NCBI RefSeq assembly: GCF_041261205.1
Contig: NZ_JBGCCH010000024.1
Span: 62,001 to 126,000 of the forward strand
Direction: 5' to 3'
Origin: Catenulispora sp. MAP5-51
Lineage (GTDB): Bacteria > Actinomycetota > Actinomycetes > Streptomycetales > Catenulisporaceae
DNA length: 64,000 nucleotides
Shown here in pieces: positions 1-7,507 of this stretch (position 1 is its first letter; the number at the start of each line of letters is the position of its first letter). The translations under genes were made by a program, and so were the position numbers. The notes beneath the pieces are model-generated. The model made no database searches and was not told the DNA's origin. It saw only the letters and a program-made list of their open reading frames with translations.

Positions 1-250
1 GCCCCGGGTGCCCGCAGGCGGAGTTCGTCCACACACCGGGCCAGGTCCGCTTGGAATCGGCGCGCCGGGTGAGGAGCAGACGCTGCTGGTCGTCGAAGAC
101 GTAGCAGGAGAAGGCCAGGTGCAGCGGGGTGTTCTCGGTGTGCACGGTCGCCTTCGGCGCGGTGCCGATGGGGCTGCCGTCCTCGGACAGCAGGACTACT
201 TCTTCGACTTCCACATTGGTTTCCACATCGTCAGAGCATGCCGTGAGCAT
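1..250 (-). CDS. idi: Isopentenyl-diphosphate delta-isomerase type 1, N-terminal part
   Basis: Only the first 83 residues lie in the window; the gene runs off the left edge. Idi interconverts IPP and DMAPP in isoprenoid synthesis. The visible part reads [20 protein letters not shown], then [27 protein letters not shown] and ACGHP. These are the type 1 (Nudix-fold) Idi signatures: the TNSxCGHP cysteine is the family's catalytic cysteine and the histidines of VHTxxTPLHLA are metal ligands. The ATG at 250 lies 24 bases after the stop of the polymerase gene on the same strand, and an in-frame TAG at 275-277 bounds it upstream, so the start is well placed. The two genes may be co-transcribed. Confidence 0.93.
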   Translation of the reverse strand, partial: MLTACSDDVETNVEVEEVVLLSEDGSPIGTAPKATVHTENTPLHLAFSCYVFDDQQRLLLTRRADSKRTWPGVWTNSACGHPG

Positions 251-274
251 GGTCGTTCTGTCACCGCTTGTGCA

Positions 275-2002
275 CTATTTGGCGTCGCCGTAGCACTCCA
301 CGGAGTGAACACTCATAGGAAATCTAACCGGTGAAGGGCCGAACACCAGCCGCCCGGCGCCGGTGGCGCACTGGACGATCATCTCAGCCACCGCCTCGGC
401 GTGCTCGCGGGGTGCGTGCACCAGCACCTCGTCGTGCTGGAAGAACACCAGCTGCGGACCGTCCAGGGCGCGCAGCCGCTGCCGCAGCAGGGCCAGCAGC
501 ACCTCGGCCCATTCGGCGGCGGTGGCCTGGATGACGAAGTTGCGGGTGAACCGGCCGCGGGCCCGGGCGACCTGGCCGGAGCGGCGGTTGCTGTCGTCGT
601 CGGCCTCGGCCTCGGCGTCCCCGGCGATCGCGCTCTGCCAGCGCTGCGAGGGCGGCGGGCAGGTGCGGCCGAGCTGGGAGCGGACCAGGCGGCCGCGCTC
701 GCCCTCGCGGGCCGCGTCGTCCAGCAGCGCGGTGGCCTTCGGGAAACGCCGGCGCATCAGGGCCAGGGGCGCCGCGGCCCCTCCCCCGGTCTGGCCGTAC
801 ATGGCCCCCAGCAGCCCGAGTTTGGCCTGGTCCCGGGAGCCCTCGAAGACGCCGGCGAGCGCGGCGTACATGTCATCGCTCTGCGTGGCCTCGGCCATCC
901 CCGCGTCCTTCGCCATCGCGGCCAGGATGCGCGGCTCCAGCTGCGCGGCGTCGGCGGAGACGAACACCCAGCCGGGGTCGGCGATGACCGCTTTGCGCAG
1001 CCGCCGCGCGATCTGCAGCGCGCCGCCGCCGCGGGCCGCCCAGCGTCCGGTGACGACCCCGCCGACGCTGTACTCGGGCCGGAAGCGGCCCTCCACGACC
1101 CAGGTGTCGCGCCAGGCCCAGCCGTTGAACGAGTACAGCCGCGAGAGCTCCTTGTACTTCAGCAGCAACGGGATCGCCGGGTGGTCGATCTCCTTGAGCT
1201 CCCAGCGGCGCAGCGAGGGCAGGCGCACTCCGGCGTCGGCGAAGGCCTTGGTCACCTGCGGCGCGGAGTCCGGGTTCAGCGCGCGGATCCCCAGCGCCGC
1301 CGCGAGTCGGGCCGCCGCGGCGACCATCTCCCGGGGCGGCGAGCCGTCCAGGGGGCGCGGGCCCAGCACCTCCTCCAGGATCGAGCTGTGCACGTCGGCG
1401 CGCCAGGGCAGGCCGGCGTGCGCCATCTCGGCGGCGGCCAGCGAGGCCGCGGACTCGGCGGCCACGAGCAGCCGGAACGCGCCGGGGTTGGCGGTGGCGG
1501 CGATGCGGCGCAGCTGGTCGGCGTAGACCTCGCGCACCGCGCGCAGCGGATCGACGTCCTTGGCCAGGCCGGAGCGGTCGGGTTCGAACAGCGCCGGCTG
1601 GGTGGCCGGGCTGTCGGCCGGGGCGGCCATGGTGCCCTCGGCACGGTCCTCGGGGACCGGCAGGCCGTGCAGCCGGGCCCAGGCCGCGCCCAGGGAGCGC
1701 GGCTCGCCGCAGCGGCCCTCGTAGGCCAGCAGCAGAGCCTCGGTGAGGGCGAGGTCGTGGCAGCGGTCGACGCCGATGCCGCGGCGCAGCAGGGCCGGGG
1801 CGATGTCGGCGGTGGCCGGCCAGACCCAGCGCGGACGGCTGGGATCCTCAGACCCGGCGCTGCCGGTTTCCAGCGCGCCCACCTCGGCTTCCAGGTCCGC
1901 GACGGCGCGCGCCGCACCGCCGGCGCCGCCGTCCTCGGTGATCGCTTGAACGAAGCCTCGATCCCTGAAACCCTCGGGGTCGTAGGTCGCCGCGATCTGC
2001 AT
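275..2002 (-). CDS. PolA-type DNA polymerase (actinobacterial '3'-5' exonuclease/DNA polymerase' family)
   Basis: A 575-residue family A polymerase. The C-terminal half holds motif A (SADAAQLEPRILAAMA, catalytic Asp), motif B (KLGLLGAMYGQTGG, the O-helix Lys and Tyr) and motif C (FFQHDEVLVHAP, with the HDE triad). The N-terminal half carries the RCHDLALTEALLL segment of this short actinobacterial family but shows no DxE exonuclease motif, so proofreading is doubtful although the family name claims it. No 5' nuclease domain is present. I chose the ATG at 2002 because it gives the usual family length (about 550-580); the reading frame stays open upstream but overlaps the divergent SDR gene. Likely role is a minor repair polymerase. 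Confidence 0.85.
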   Translation of the reverse strand: MQIAATYDPEGFRDRGFVQAITEDGGAGGAARAVADLEAEVGALETGSAGSEDPSRPRWVWPATADIAPALLRRGIGVDRCHDLALTEALLLAYEGRCGEPRSLGAAWARLHGLPVPEDRAEGTMAAPADSPATQPALFEPDRSGLAKDVDPLRAVREVYADQLRRIAATANPGAFRLLVAAESAASLAAAEMAHAGLPWRADVHSSILEEVLGPRPLDGSPPREMVAAAARLAAALGIRALNPDSAPQVTKAFADAGVRLPSLRRWELKEIDHPAIPLLLKYKELSRLYSFNGWAWRDTWVVEGRFRPEYSVGGVVTGRWAARGGGALQIARRLRKAVIADPGWVFVSADAAQLEPRILAAMAKDAGMAEATQSDDMYAALAGVFEGSRDQAKLGLLGAMYGQTGGGAAAPLALMRRRFPKATALLDDAAREGERGRLVRSQLGRTCPPPSQRWQSAIAGDAEAEADDDSNRRSGQVARARGRFTRNFVIQATAAEWAEVLLALLRQRLRALDGPQLVFFQHDEVLVHAPREHAEAVAEMIVQCATGAGRLVFGPSPVRFPMSVHSVECYGDAK

Positions 2003-2078
2003 CCGATCATTGTCCGCGACAGCACTGACAAGACCGGCCGGCAGGTACCGGCCGGCCGATAGCGATAGGGACCCCGCC

Positions 2079-2825
2079 ATGACCAAGACCGCCGTCGTCA
2101 CCGGAGCCAGCAGCGGCATCGGGGCCGCCACCGCCCGCCGGCTGGCCGCCGAGGGGTACCGGGTGGTGCTGGTGGCCCGGCGCAAGGAGCGGCTGGAGGC
2201 GCTGGCGGCGGAGATCGGCGAGGCGGCGGCGGCGGTGGCGCTGGATGTGACGGACGCCGAGGCGGTGAAGGCGTTCGCGGCCAGTCTGGACTCGTGTGAC
2301 GTTCTGGTGAACAACGCCGGCGGCGCGATCGGCGCCGCCCCGGTGTCCGCCGCGGATCCCGGCGACTGGCGGTCGATGTTCGAGACGAACGTGCTGGGCG
2401 CCCTGAATTTCACGCAGGCTCTGCTGCCGCTGCTGGTCGCCTCCGGCGCCGGCACCGTGGTGATGTTGACCTCGACCGCCGCCCACGTCGCCTATGAGGG
2501 CGGGGCGGGCTACGCGGCCTCCAAGTACGCGATGCACGCCATGACCGCGACGCTGCGCCTGGAGGTGTTCGACCAGCCGGTCCGGATCATCGAGATCGCG
2601 CCGGGCATGGTGATGACCGACGAGTTCTCGCTCAAGCGCTTCGGCGGCGACGCGCAGAAGGCGGCCTCGGTGTATGCCGGGGTCCCCGGCCCGCTGGTGG
2701 CCGAGGACGTCGCGGACTGCATCGCGTGGTCGGTGACGCGGCCGGCGCATGTGAACGTGGACCTGATGGTGGTGCGGCCGCGGGCTCAGGCGGCGCAGCA
2801 CAAGGTGCATCGGGTGGCGGAGTAG
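2079..2825 (+). CDS. Short-chain dehydrogenase/reductase (SDR)
   Basis: A 248-residue classical SDR, a cytosolic NAD(P)-dependent alcohol/ketone oxidoreductase. The Rossmann motif TGASSGIGAATARRL is at residues 7-21, followed by ARRK, which suggests NADPH preference. NNAG is near residue 78, the catalytic Ser lies in TSTAAHVA and the YAASKYAMHAM segment gives Tyr-x3-Lys. It resembles the YdfG/serine-dehydrogenase-like subgroup; the substrate is not predictable. The ATG at 2079 directly precedes MTKTAVVTG. It is divergent from the polymerase gene, with a near-palindrome centred on GGTACC at about 2032-2059 between them. Confidence 0.9.
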   Translation: MTKTAVVTGASSGIGAATARRLAAEGYRVVLVARRKERLEALAAEIGEAAAAVALDVTDAEAVKAFAASLDSCDVLVNNAGGAIGAAPVSAADPGDWRSMFETNVLGALNFTQALLPLLVASGAGTVVMLTSTAAHVAYEGGAGYAASKYAMHAMTATLRLEVFDQPVRIIEIAPGMVMTDEFSLKRFGGDAQKAASVYAGVPGPLVAEDVADCIAWSVTRPAHVNVDLMVVRPRAQAAQHKVHRVAE

Positions 2826-2886
2826 CGACACGCCGGGCCACGCTCGGGGGCGTTATATACGGCGTGTCGCGGAATGTGACGGTGTA

Positions 2887-2939
2887 TCCCTTCGTCGAGA
2901 ACTGATCAGAGGTCGGAACCCGACTTCTCACCGAAGGGA
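2887..2939 (+). promoter_or_regulatory. 5'-UTR stem enclosing the ribosome-binding site
   Basis: TCCCTTCG (2887-2894) is perfectly complementary to CGAAGGGA (2932-2939). The right arm is the Shine-Dalgarno sequence of the GTG at 2947. Inside lies a second dyad, AGAGGTCGG-aac-CCGACTTCT (2908-2928, 8 of 9 pairs). In mRNA the structure would bury the ribosome-binding site; as DNA the inner dyad could be an operator. Both readings are inference. Confidence 0.45.
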
Positions 2940-2946
2940 CGAAGCC

Positions 2947-4044
2947 GTGTCCTTGGCACGCGTACGAACCACGATCCTGCTGGCCGCGATCGGGCTGGGG
3001 GTGGCAGCGGGGATCACGCCCGCGGCCGCCGCCCGGTTCCCCGACACCGTCTCCACCATCGCCTCCACCGTCCCGGCCAACGGCGACGTGAACCCCTACG
3101 GCGTCGCCGTGGTCCCGGTCTCCACCGGCGATCTGCACCGGGGCGACGTGTTGGTGAGCAACTTCAACGCCGCCTCCAACCTGCAGGGCACCGGCACGAC
3201 CATCGTCCAGGTCGCCCCGGGCGGCGCGGTGTCCACCTTCGCCACCATCGACCCGGCGCACCTGCCCGGCCCGTGCCCCGGCGGGGTCGGGCTGACCACG
3301 GCCCTGTCGGTGCTGCGCTCCGGCTGGGTGATCGTCGGCTCGCTGCCCACCGCCGACGGCACCTCGGCCACCGCCCAGGCCGGCTGCCTGCTCGTCCTGG
3401 ACGACCACGGCCAGGTCCGGGAGACCTTCGCCGGGCAGGGCATCAACGGGCCCTGGGACATGACCGCCGCGGACCGGGGCGATGAGGCCGACCTGTTCGT
3501 GTCCAACGTGCTCAACGGCACGGTCGCCGGCAACGGTGCGGTCGTGAACGAGGGCACCGTCCTGCGGATCCGGCTGTCCCTGGAGCACGGCCGGCTGCCC
3601 CGGCGCGAGGAGACCACGGTGATCGGCTGCGGGTTCGGCGAGCGCACCGACCCCGCCGCGCTGGTCGTCGGGCCGACGGGCCTGGGCCTGGACAAGGACG
3701 GCACCTTGTACGTCGCCGACAGCGTCGGCAACCGGATCGCCGCCATCGCCTCCGCCGAGACCCGCCTCACCGGCGACGGCACCGGCCGCACCGTCACCAG
3801 CGGCGGCGCGCTGAACACGCCGCTGGGCCTGATGGTGGACCGCAGGGGCCTGATCCTGACGGTCAACGCCGGTGACGGCAACCTCGTGGCGACCACCCCG
3901 GGCGGCGTGCAGGTGCACGTCGTCCAGCTGGACTCCTCCGGTTCCCCGGCCGGCGCCGGCGCGCTGTTCGGCCTGGCTCAGGCGCCGCGCGGCGGCGTGT
4001 ACTTCGTCGACGACGCGACCAACACCCTGAACCTGCTGTCCTGA
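2947..4044 (+). CDS. Secreted NHL/SMP-type beta-propeller protein
   Basis: A 365-residue exported protein. The GTG start is preceded by GAAGGGA. Residues 1-29 form a signal peptide (two Arg, the hydrophobic run ILLAAIGLGVAAG, AxA cleavage region). The body repeats propeller-type blades such as PYGVAVVP, GPTGLGLDKDGTLYVADS, NRIAAI and NTPLGLMVDRRGLILTVNAGDGN, typical of NHL/SMP-30-like six-bladed propellers. No catalytic residues can be assigned. It may bind a ligand or cell-wall component outside the cell. It stands alone, convergent with the EamA exporter, and its stop codon lies in the first copy of a tandem repeat. Confidence 0.75.
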   Translation: MSLARVRTTILLAAIGLGVAAGITPAAAARFPDTVSTIASTVPANGDVNPYGVAVVPVSTGDLHRGDVLVSNFNAASNLQGTGTTIVQVAPGGAVSTFATIDPAHLPGPCPGGVGLTTALSVLRSGWVIVGSLPTADGTSATAQAGCLLVLDDHGQVRETFAGQGINGPWDMTAADRGDEADLFVSNVLNGTVAGNGAVVNEGTVLRIRLSLEHGRLPRREETTVIGCGFGERTDPAALVVGPTGLGLDKDGTLYVADSVGNRIAAIASAETRLTGDGTGRTVTSGGALNTPLGLMVDRRGLILTVNAGDGNLVATTPGGVQVHVVQLDSSGSPAGAGALFGLAQAPRGGVYFVDDATNTLNLLS

Positions 4045-4105
4045 GGAACCTGCTGTCCTGAGGAACCTGCCGTCCTGAGTCCGAAGTTCGGCAGTCCGAA
4101 GTTCG
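4029..4105 (+). repeat. Short tandem repeats over the 3' end of the propeller gene
   Basis: A 17-bp unit GAACCTGCTGTCCTGAG occurs three times head to tail (4029-4045, 4046-4062, 4063-4079; the third copy has one change). The TGA stop of the propeller gene is inside the first copy, so the later copies sit in the 3' UTR. A second unit, AGTCCGAAGTTCG, follows twice (4078-4090, 4093-4105); each contains the small dyad CCGAA-g-TTCGG. Replication slippage is the simplest origin. Confidence 0.85.
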
Positions 4106-4134
4106 ACCGCGAGCGGCCTCAGGCCATGGCCGCA

Positions 4135-5079
4135 TCAGACCATGGCCGCCTCGGGTCCGTGGTCCTCAGCCGCGGCGGCCGGCGCCTGTAGCGCGTCGGC
4201 CGCCGCCGGGGGCGGCGCGGCCGCCTCGCCGCGCCGCAGCGTCGACAGGATCAGGCCGATCAGCACCAGCGGCGCGCCGACGATGATGCCGGCCTTGATG
4301 GTCTCGCCGAGGAACAGCACGCCGCCGGCGACCGCGACGGCCGGGTTCACGAAGGTGATCATCGAGGACTTGGCCGGGCCGACCTCGCCGATCAGCTCGA
4401 AGAAGAGCAGGAACGCCGAGGCGGTGCAGACCAGGCCGAGGGCGACGACGGAGGCCAGGGCGTTGGCCTTGGGCATGTGCGAGGGGTGGCTGAAGGCGGC
4501 GATCGGCACGTAGAGCAGGGCCACGCCGGTCAGCGAGAGCGTGATGGTGGCCAGGGTGGGGACGCCGACCAGCTTGCGGTCGGCGATGATCGGGGCGATC
4601 GCGTAGCCGACCGCGACGGCGATCACCTCGAGCATGCGCAGGACCTGGACCTGCCCGATGTTCAGCCCGACGATCGCCACCACGCCGGCCATGCCGATGA
4701 ACAGGCCGGCCAGGCGGGTGCCGGAGACCGCCGAGCGGTCGCCGAGGCGCCACATGATCAGCGCGACGAAGAAGGGCACGGCGGCGATCAGCAGACCGGC
4801 CAGCGATGAGGTCATGTGCTGTTCGGCGTCGCCCAGCAGCAGCCAGGGGCCGGCGATCTCCAGTGCCGCGAAGGCCGCGATGTAGCGCCACTGCTTCAGC
4901 GCCGGGCCGACCATGCCGCGCTTCCACGCCACCGGCAGCAGCACCGCCGCGCCGATCGCGGTGCGCGCGAACACGATGAACGGCGCCGGCATCCCCTCCA
5001 GCGCCACCTTGATCAGCAGGTACGGGATACCCCAGATCACCGACATGGCCGCGAACAGCAGCCATCCCCGCTTCGACAC
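4135..5079 (-). CDS. EamA/DMT-family membrane transporter
   Basis: A 314-residue inner-membrane protein with about ten hydrophobic helices in two EamA repeats. The first begins WLLFAAMSVIWGIPYLLIKV; the second ends GGVLFLGETIKAGIIVGAPL. This is the drug/metabolite transporter fold, usually an exporter of amino acids, purines or toxic metabolites; the substrate is unknown. I use the GTG at 5079 because a GAGGGGG ribosome-binding site precedes it and the upstream in-frame residues are Arg-rich and non-membrane. The C-terminus is an Ala/Pro-rich tail (AAAPPPAAADALQAPAA). Divergent from ggt. Confidence 0.85.
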   Translation of the reverse strand: MSKRGWLLFAAMSVIWGIPYLLIKVALEGMPAPFIVFARTAIGAAVLLPVAWKRGMVGPALKQWRYIAAFAALEIAGPWLLLGDAEQHMTSSLAGLLIAAVPFFVALIMWRLGDRSAVSGTRLAGLFIGMAGVVAIVGLNIGQVQVLRMLEVIAVAVGYAIAPIIADRKLVGVPTLATITLSLTGVALLYVPIAAFSHPSHMPKANALASVVALGLVCTASAFLLFFELIGEVGPAKSSMITFVNPAVAVAGGVLFLGETIKAGIIVGAPLVLIGLILSTLRRGEAAAPPPAAADALQAPAAAAEDHGPEAAMV

Positions 5080-5305
5080 GCGAGCCCCCTCGAGGCGATG
5101 GAACCGAACCGAACGCCGCGACCGGATCGCCTCCGCATCGCGTCCGAACCGCCTCCGCGAAGCCCCCGGTGAGAGCCGGTCCGACCACCCCCGGTAACAG
5201 CCGCGGGGCGCCTGAGCATATTCCATGGCCGCTTCCCAGGAAATGAGGCCTCTGCCAAAGTGGTGACCCTGCAGGGAGTACCGGAACGATCACGCGGAGG
5301 CATAG

Positions 5306-7168
5306 ATGTCCGTCCCCACACGCAGACGCTCCAAAGCATTCGCCGCCCTGGTCACGGCGGCGGCTCTGACCAGCACCCTGACCGCGGCCCGCGCCGCCCC
5401 CGACGGCCACGGCGGCCACGGCGGCCAGCCGCCGCGCGACCCGGTCGCCACCGGGTACGGCGGCGCGGTGGCCAGCGTCAGTCCGTATGCCACGCAGGCC
5501 GGCCTGGACGTGCTCGAACACGGCGGCAACGCCGTGGACGCGGCGGTGGCCACGGCGGCCGCGCTCGGCGTCGTGGAGCCGTACTCGGCCGGTATCGGCG
5601 GCGGCGGGTTCTTCGTCTACTACAACGCCCGCACCCACAAGGTCTCCACGATCGACGGCCGCGAATCCGGCCCGGCGGCGATGAACACGAACTGGTTCAT
5701 AGACCCCGCCACGGGCCAGCCGTTGTCCTTCAACGACGCGGTCAACTCCGGGCTGTCGGTGGGCGTGCCGGGCACGTTGAAGACCTGGACGACGGCGCTG
5801 GACGACTGGGGCACCATCTCGCTGAAGCAGGCGCTGCAGGGCGGGATCGACATCGCCTCCAAGGGATTCGTCGTCGACCCCACGTTCAACTCCTTCACCG
5901 CGATGAACCAGGCGCGCTTCTCGCAGATAGCCCCGACCGCGCAGTTGTTCCTGCCGGGCGGCGCCCCGCCGGCGGTCGGCTCGGTCTTCAAGAACCCGGA
6001 CCTGGCGAACACCTACAAGCTGCTGGCCAAGGACGGCCCCGGGTTGTTCTACGGCGGTGAGTTGGGCAAGGAGGTCGCCAACACCTCCCAGCACCCGCCG
6101 ACGATCCCGAATCCGACGATGGACTTCCGGCCCGGGCAGCTCACCGCGGCCGACATCGCCGGGTACAGCGCGCCGGTGCAGGCGCCGACCCATGTGAACT
6201 ACAAAGGTCTGGACGTCTACTCGATCGCGCCGCCGTCCTCCGGCGGTACGACGGTCGGGGAGGCTCTCAACGTCCTGTCGAACTTCGACATCGACCCGTC
6301 CAACCAGGTGCAGGCGCTGCACCTGTATGACGAGGCCTCGAAGATCGCCTTCGCCGACCGCAACCGCTGGGTCGGGGACGCGAACTTCAACGACGTCCCG
6401 ACCAAGCAGCTCACCTCGCCGCAGTACGGCAAGGACCGGGCCTGCCTGATCAGCCCGACCAGCACCCTGACGGCCCCGGTGGCGCCGGGGAACCCGTTCG
6501 CACCGGGCGGCGGCACGACGTGCCCGTCCAGTGCACCGGCCGGGACCTCGTACACCGACACCGAGGGCATGTCCACGACGCACCTGGTGACCGCGGACAA
6601 GTGGGGGGACGTCGTCTCCTACACGCTAACCATCGAGCAGACCGGCGGCTCGGCCATGACCGTGCCCGGCCGGGGCTTCCTGCTCAACAACGAGATGACG
6701 GACTTCGACTTCACGCCGCTGTACCCGGGCGTCCCGGACCCGAACCTGCCGGCCGCCTTCAAGCGGCCGCGCTCGGCGATGTCCCCGACCATCGTCCTGA
6801 AGGACGGCAGGCCGTTCATCGCGGTCGGCTCCCCGGGCGGGGCGACCATCATCACCACGGTGCTGCAGATCCTGGTCAACCGCCTGGACCTGGGCATGAA
6901 CCTGGAGCAGGCGATCGCCGCGCCCCGGGCCTCGCAGCGCAACGCCGCCTCCACGCAGGCCGAGCCGGCGTTCCTGAACCTGCCGCAGATCCCGGGGCTG
7001 GAGGCGCTGGGCGAGACGTTCACGCTCGCGCCGCCCTCGGGGACGCCGACCCCCGAGATCGGGGCCGCGACCGGGCTGGAGTTCCTGCCGGACGGCGCGG
7101 TCGAGGCCGCGGCGGAGCCGGCCCGGCGCGGCGGTGGCGCGGCGGCTGTGGTGCATCCGGTGAAGTAG
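5306..7168 (+). CDS. ggt: Gamma-glutamyltransferase (secreted)
   Basis: A 620-residue Ntn-hydrolase that transfers or hydrolyses the gamma-glutamyl group of glutathione-like compounds. The N-terminus is a signal peptide (RRRSKAFAALVTAAALTSTL). GGNAVDAAVATAAALGVVEP and SAGIGGGGFFVYY match the large subunit. Autocleavage is expected before Thr424 in EGMSTTHLVTADKWGDVVS, which exposes the catalytic threonine of the small subunit; AVGSPGGATI and GMNLEQAIAAPR follow as in the family. Length fits (usual 560-650). Actinobacteria often lack glutathione, so gamma-glutamyl peptides or gamma-Glu-Cys may be the substrate (inference). A GGAGG ribosome-binding site precedes the ATG. Confidence 0.95.
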   Translation: MSVPTRRRSKAFAALVTAAALTSTLTAARAAPDGHGGHGGQPPRDPVATGYGGAVASVSPYATQAGLDVLEHGGNAVDAAVATAAALGVVEPYSAGIGGGGFFVYYNARTHKVSTIDGRESGPAAMNTNWFIDPATGQPLSFNDAVNSGLSVGVPGTLKTWTTALDDWGTISLKQALQGGIDIASKGFVVDPTFNSFTAMNQARFSQIAPTAQLFLPGGAPPAVGSVFKNPDLANTYKLLAKDGPGLFYGGELGKEVANTSQHPPTIPNPTMDFRPGQLTAADIAGYSAPVQAPTHVNYKGLDVYSIAPPSSGGTTVGEALNVLSNFDIDPSNQVQALHLYDEASKIAFADRNRWVGDANFNDVPTKQLTSPQYGKDRACLISPTSTLTAPVAPGNPFAPGGGTTCPSSAPAGTSYTDTEGMSTTHLVTADKWGDVVSYTLTIEQTGGSAMTVPGRGFLLNNEMTDFDFTPLYPGVPDPNLPAAFKRPRSAMSPTIVLKDGRPFIAVGSPGGATIITTVLQILVNRLDLGMNLEQAIAAPRASQRNAASTQAEPAFLNLPQIPGLEALGETFTLAPPSGTPTPEIGAATGLEFLPDGAVEAAAEPARRGGGAAAVVHPVK

Positions 7169-7191
7169 CGGGTGACGTGACAAGTGACGTG

Positions 7192-7215
7192 GCCGTACTG
7201 CTTCGGCAGTACGGC
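7192..7215 (+). terminator. Terminator after ggt
   Basis: A perfect 10-bp stem, GCCGTACTGC and GCAGTACGGC, closed by a TTCG tetraloop. No T-run follows, which is common for actinobacterial terminators. It separates ggt from the methionine-transport unit. Confidence 0.75.
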
Positions 7216-7287
7216 TGCGTCAGCACGTTCGTGGAACCGCGCTGTCTCACGCAATGGACGCGGTAAGGGTCACCTCGTCGATCCACC

Positions 7288-7293
7288 TATAGT
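7288..7293 (+). promoter_or_regulatory. Candidate -10 element for a leaderless leader peptide
   Basis: TATAGT at 7288-7293 ends 7 bases before the ATG at 7301, so transcription would begin at or next to the start codon. No Shine-Dalgarno sequence precedes that ATG. This fits leaderless initiation, common in actinobacteria. No convincing -35 was found. Confidence 0.5.
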
Positions 7294-7300
7294 CATTCCC

Positions 7301-7396
7301 ATGATCGACACGCAGAGCTCCCGCACGTCCGCCGCCACCAAGGCGCCGCGGATGATGTGCGGCTGCATGCCCTCGTGTCGAATGTGCAGCTGCTGA
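7301..7396 (+). CDS. Met/Cys-rich leader peptide of the metNIQ unit
   Basis: A 31-codon ORF ending TGA at 7394-7396. Its last 14 residues are MMCGCMPSCRMCSC: four Met and five Cys. Such a run of sulfur amino acids directly upstream of a methionine importer is what a translation-coupled sensor needs: scarce Met- or Cys-tRNA would stall the ribosome here. The final Ser-Cys codons (AGCTGC, 7388-7393) can pair with GCAGCT at 7424-7429, and a terminator-like hairpin sits at 7477-7492 just before metN. Cys-rich leaderless leader peptides are known from mycobacterial sulfur genes; a mixed Met/Cys tract upstream of metN is not one I know. Function is inferred. Confidence 0.7.
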   Translation: MIDTQSSRTSAATKAPRMMCGCMPSCRMCSC

Positions 7397-7497
7397 GTCT
7401 TCGACTCCCCGAACCGGGTTCTCGCAGCTCCTCCCCCTTGTAAGCCTTCGTGGCGCGCCGTTGTCGCGCGCCCGCCGCCGCGTGGTCGCGGCCTTTT
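7388..7497 (+). promoter_or_regulatory. Candidate transcription attenuator upstream of metN
   Basis: Three stems can be drawn. Stem 1: AGCTGC-t-GAG (7388-7397) with CTCGCAGCT (7421-7429), overlapping the leader stop codon and enclosing CCCG/CGGG (7408-7418). Stem 2: GGCGCG (7452-7457) with CGCGCC (7467-7472). Stem 3: GCCGCG-TGGT-CGCGGC (7477-7492) followed by CTTTT (7493-7497), a classic intrinsic terminator 10 bases before the metN ATG. Ribosome position on the leader would choose between forms. The competing antiterminator pairing was not worked out. Confidence 0.6.
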
Positions 7498-7507
7498 GGA
7501 AAGCGTC

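Noticed and set aside
4166-6583. Very long reading frame on the minus strand across EamA and ggt
   Set aside because: It is antisense to two clearly assigned genes, Arg/Gly/His-rich and without any motif: a GC-rich shadow frame.
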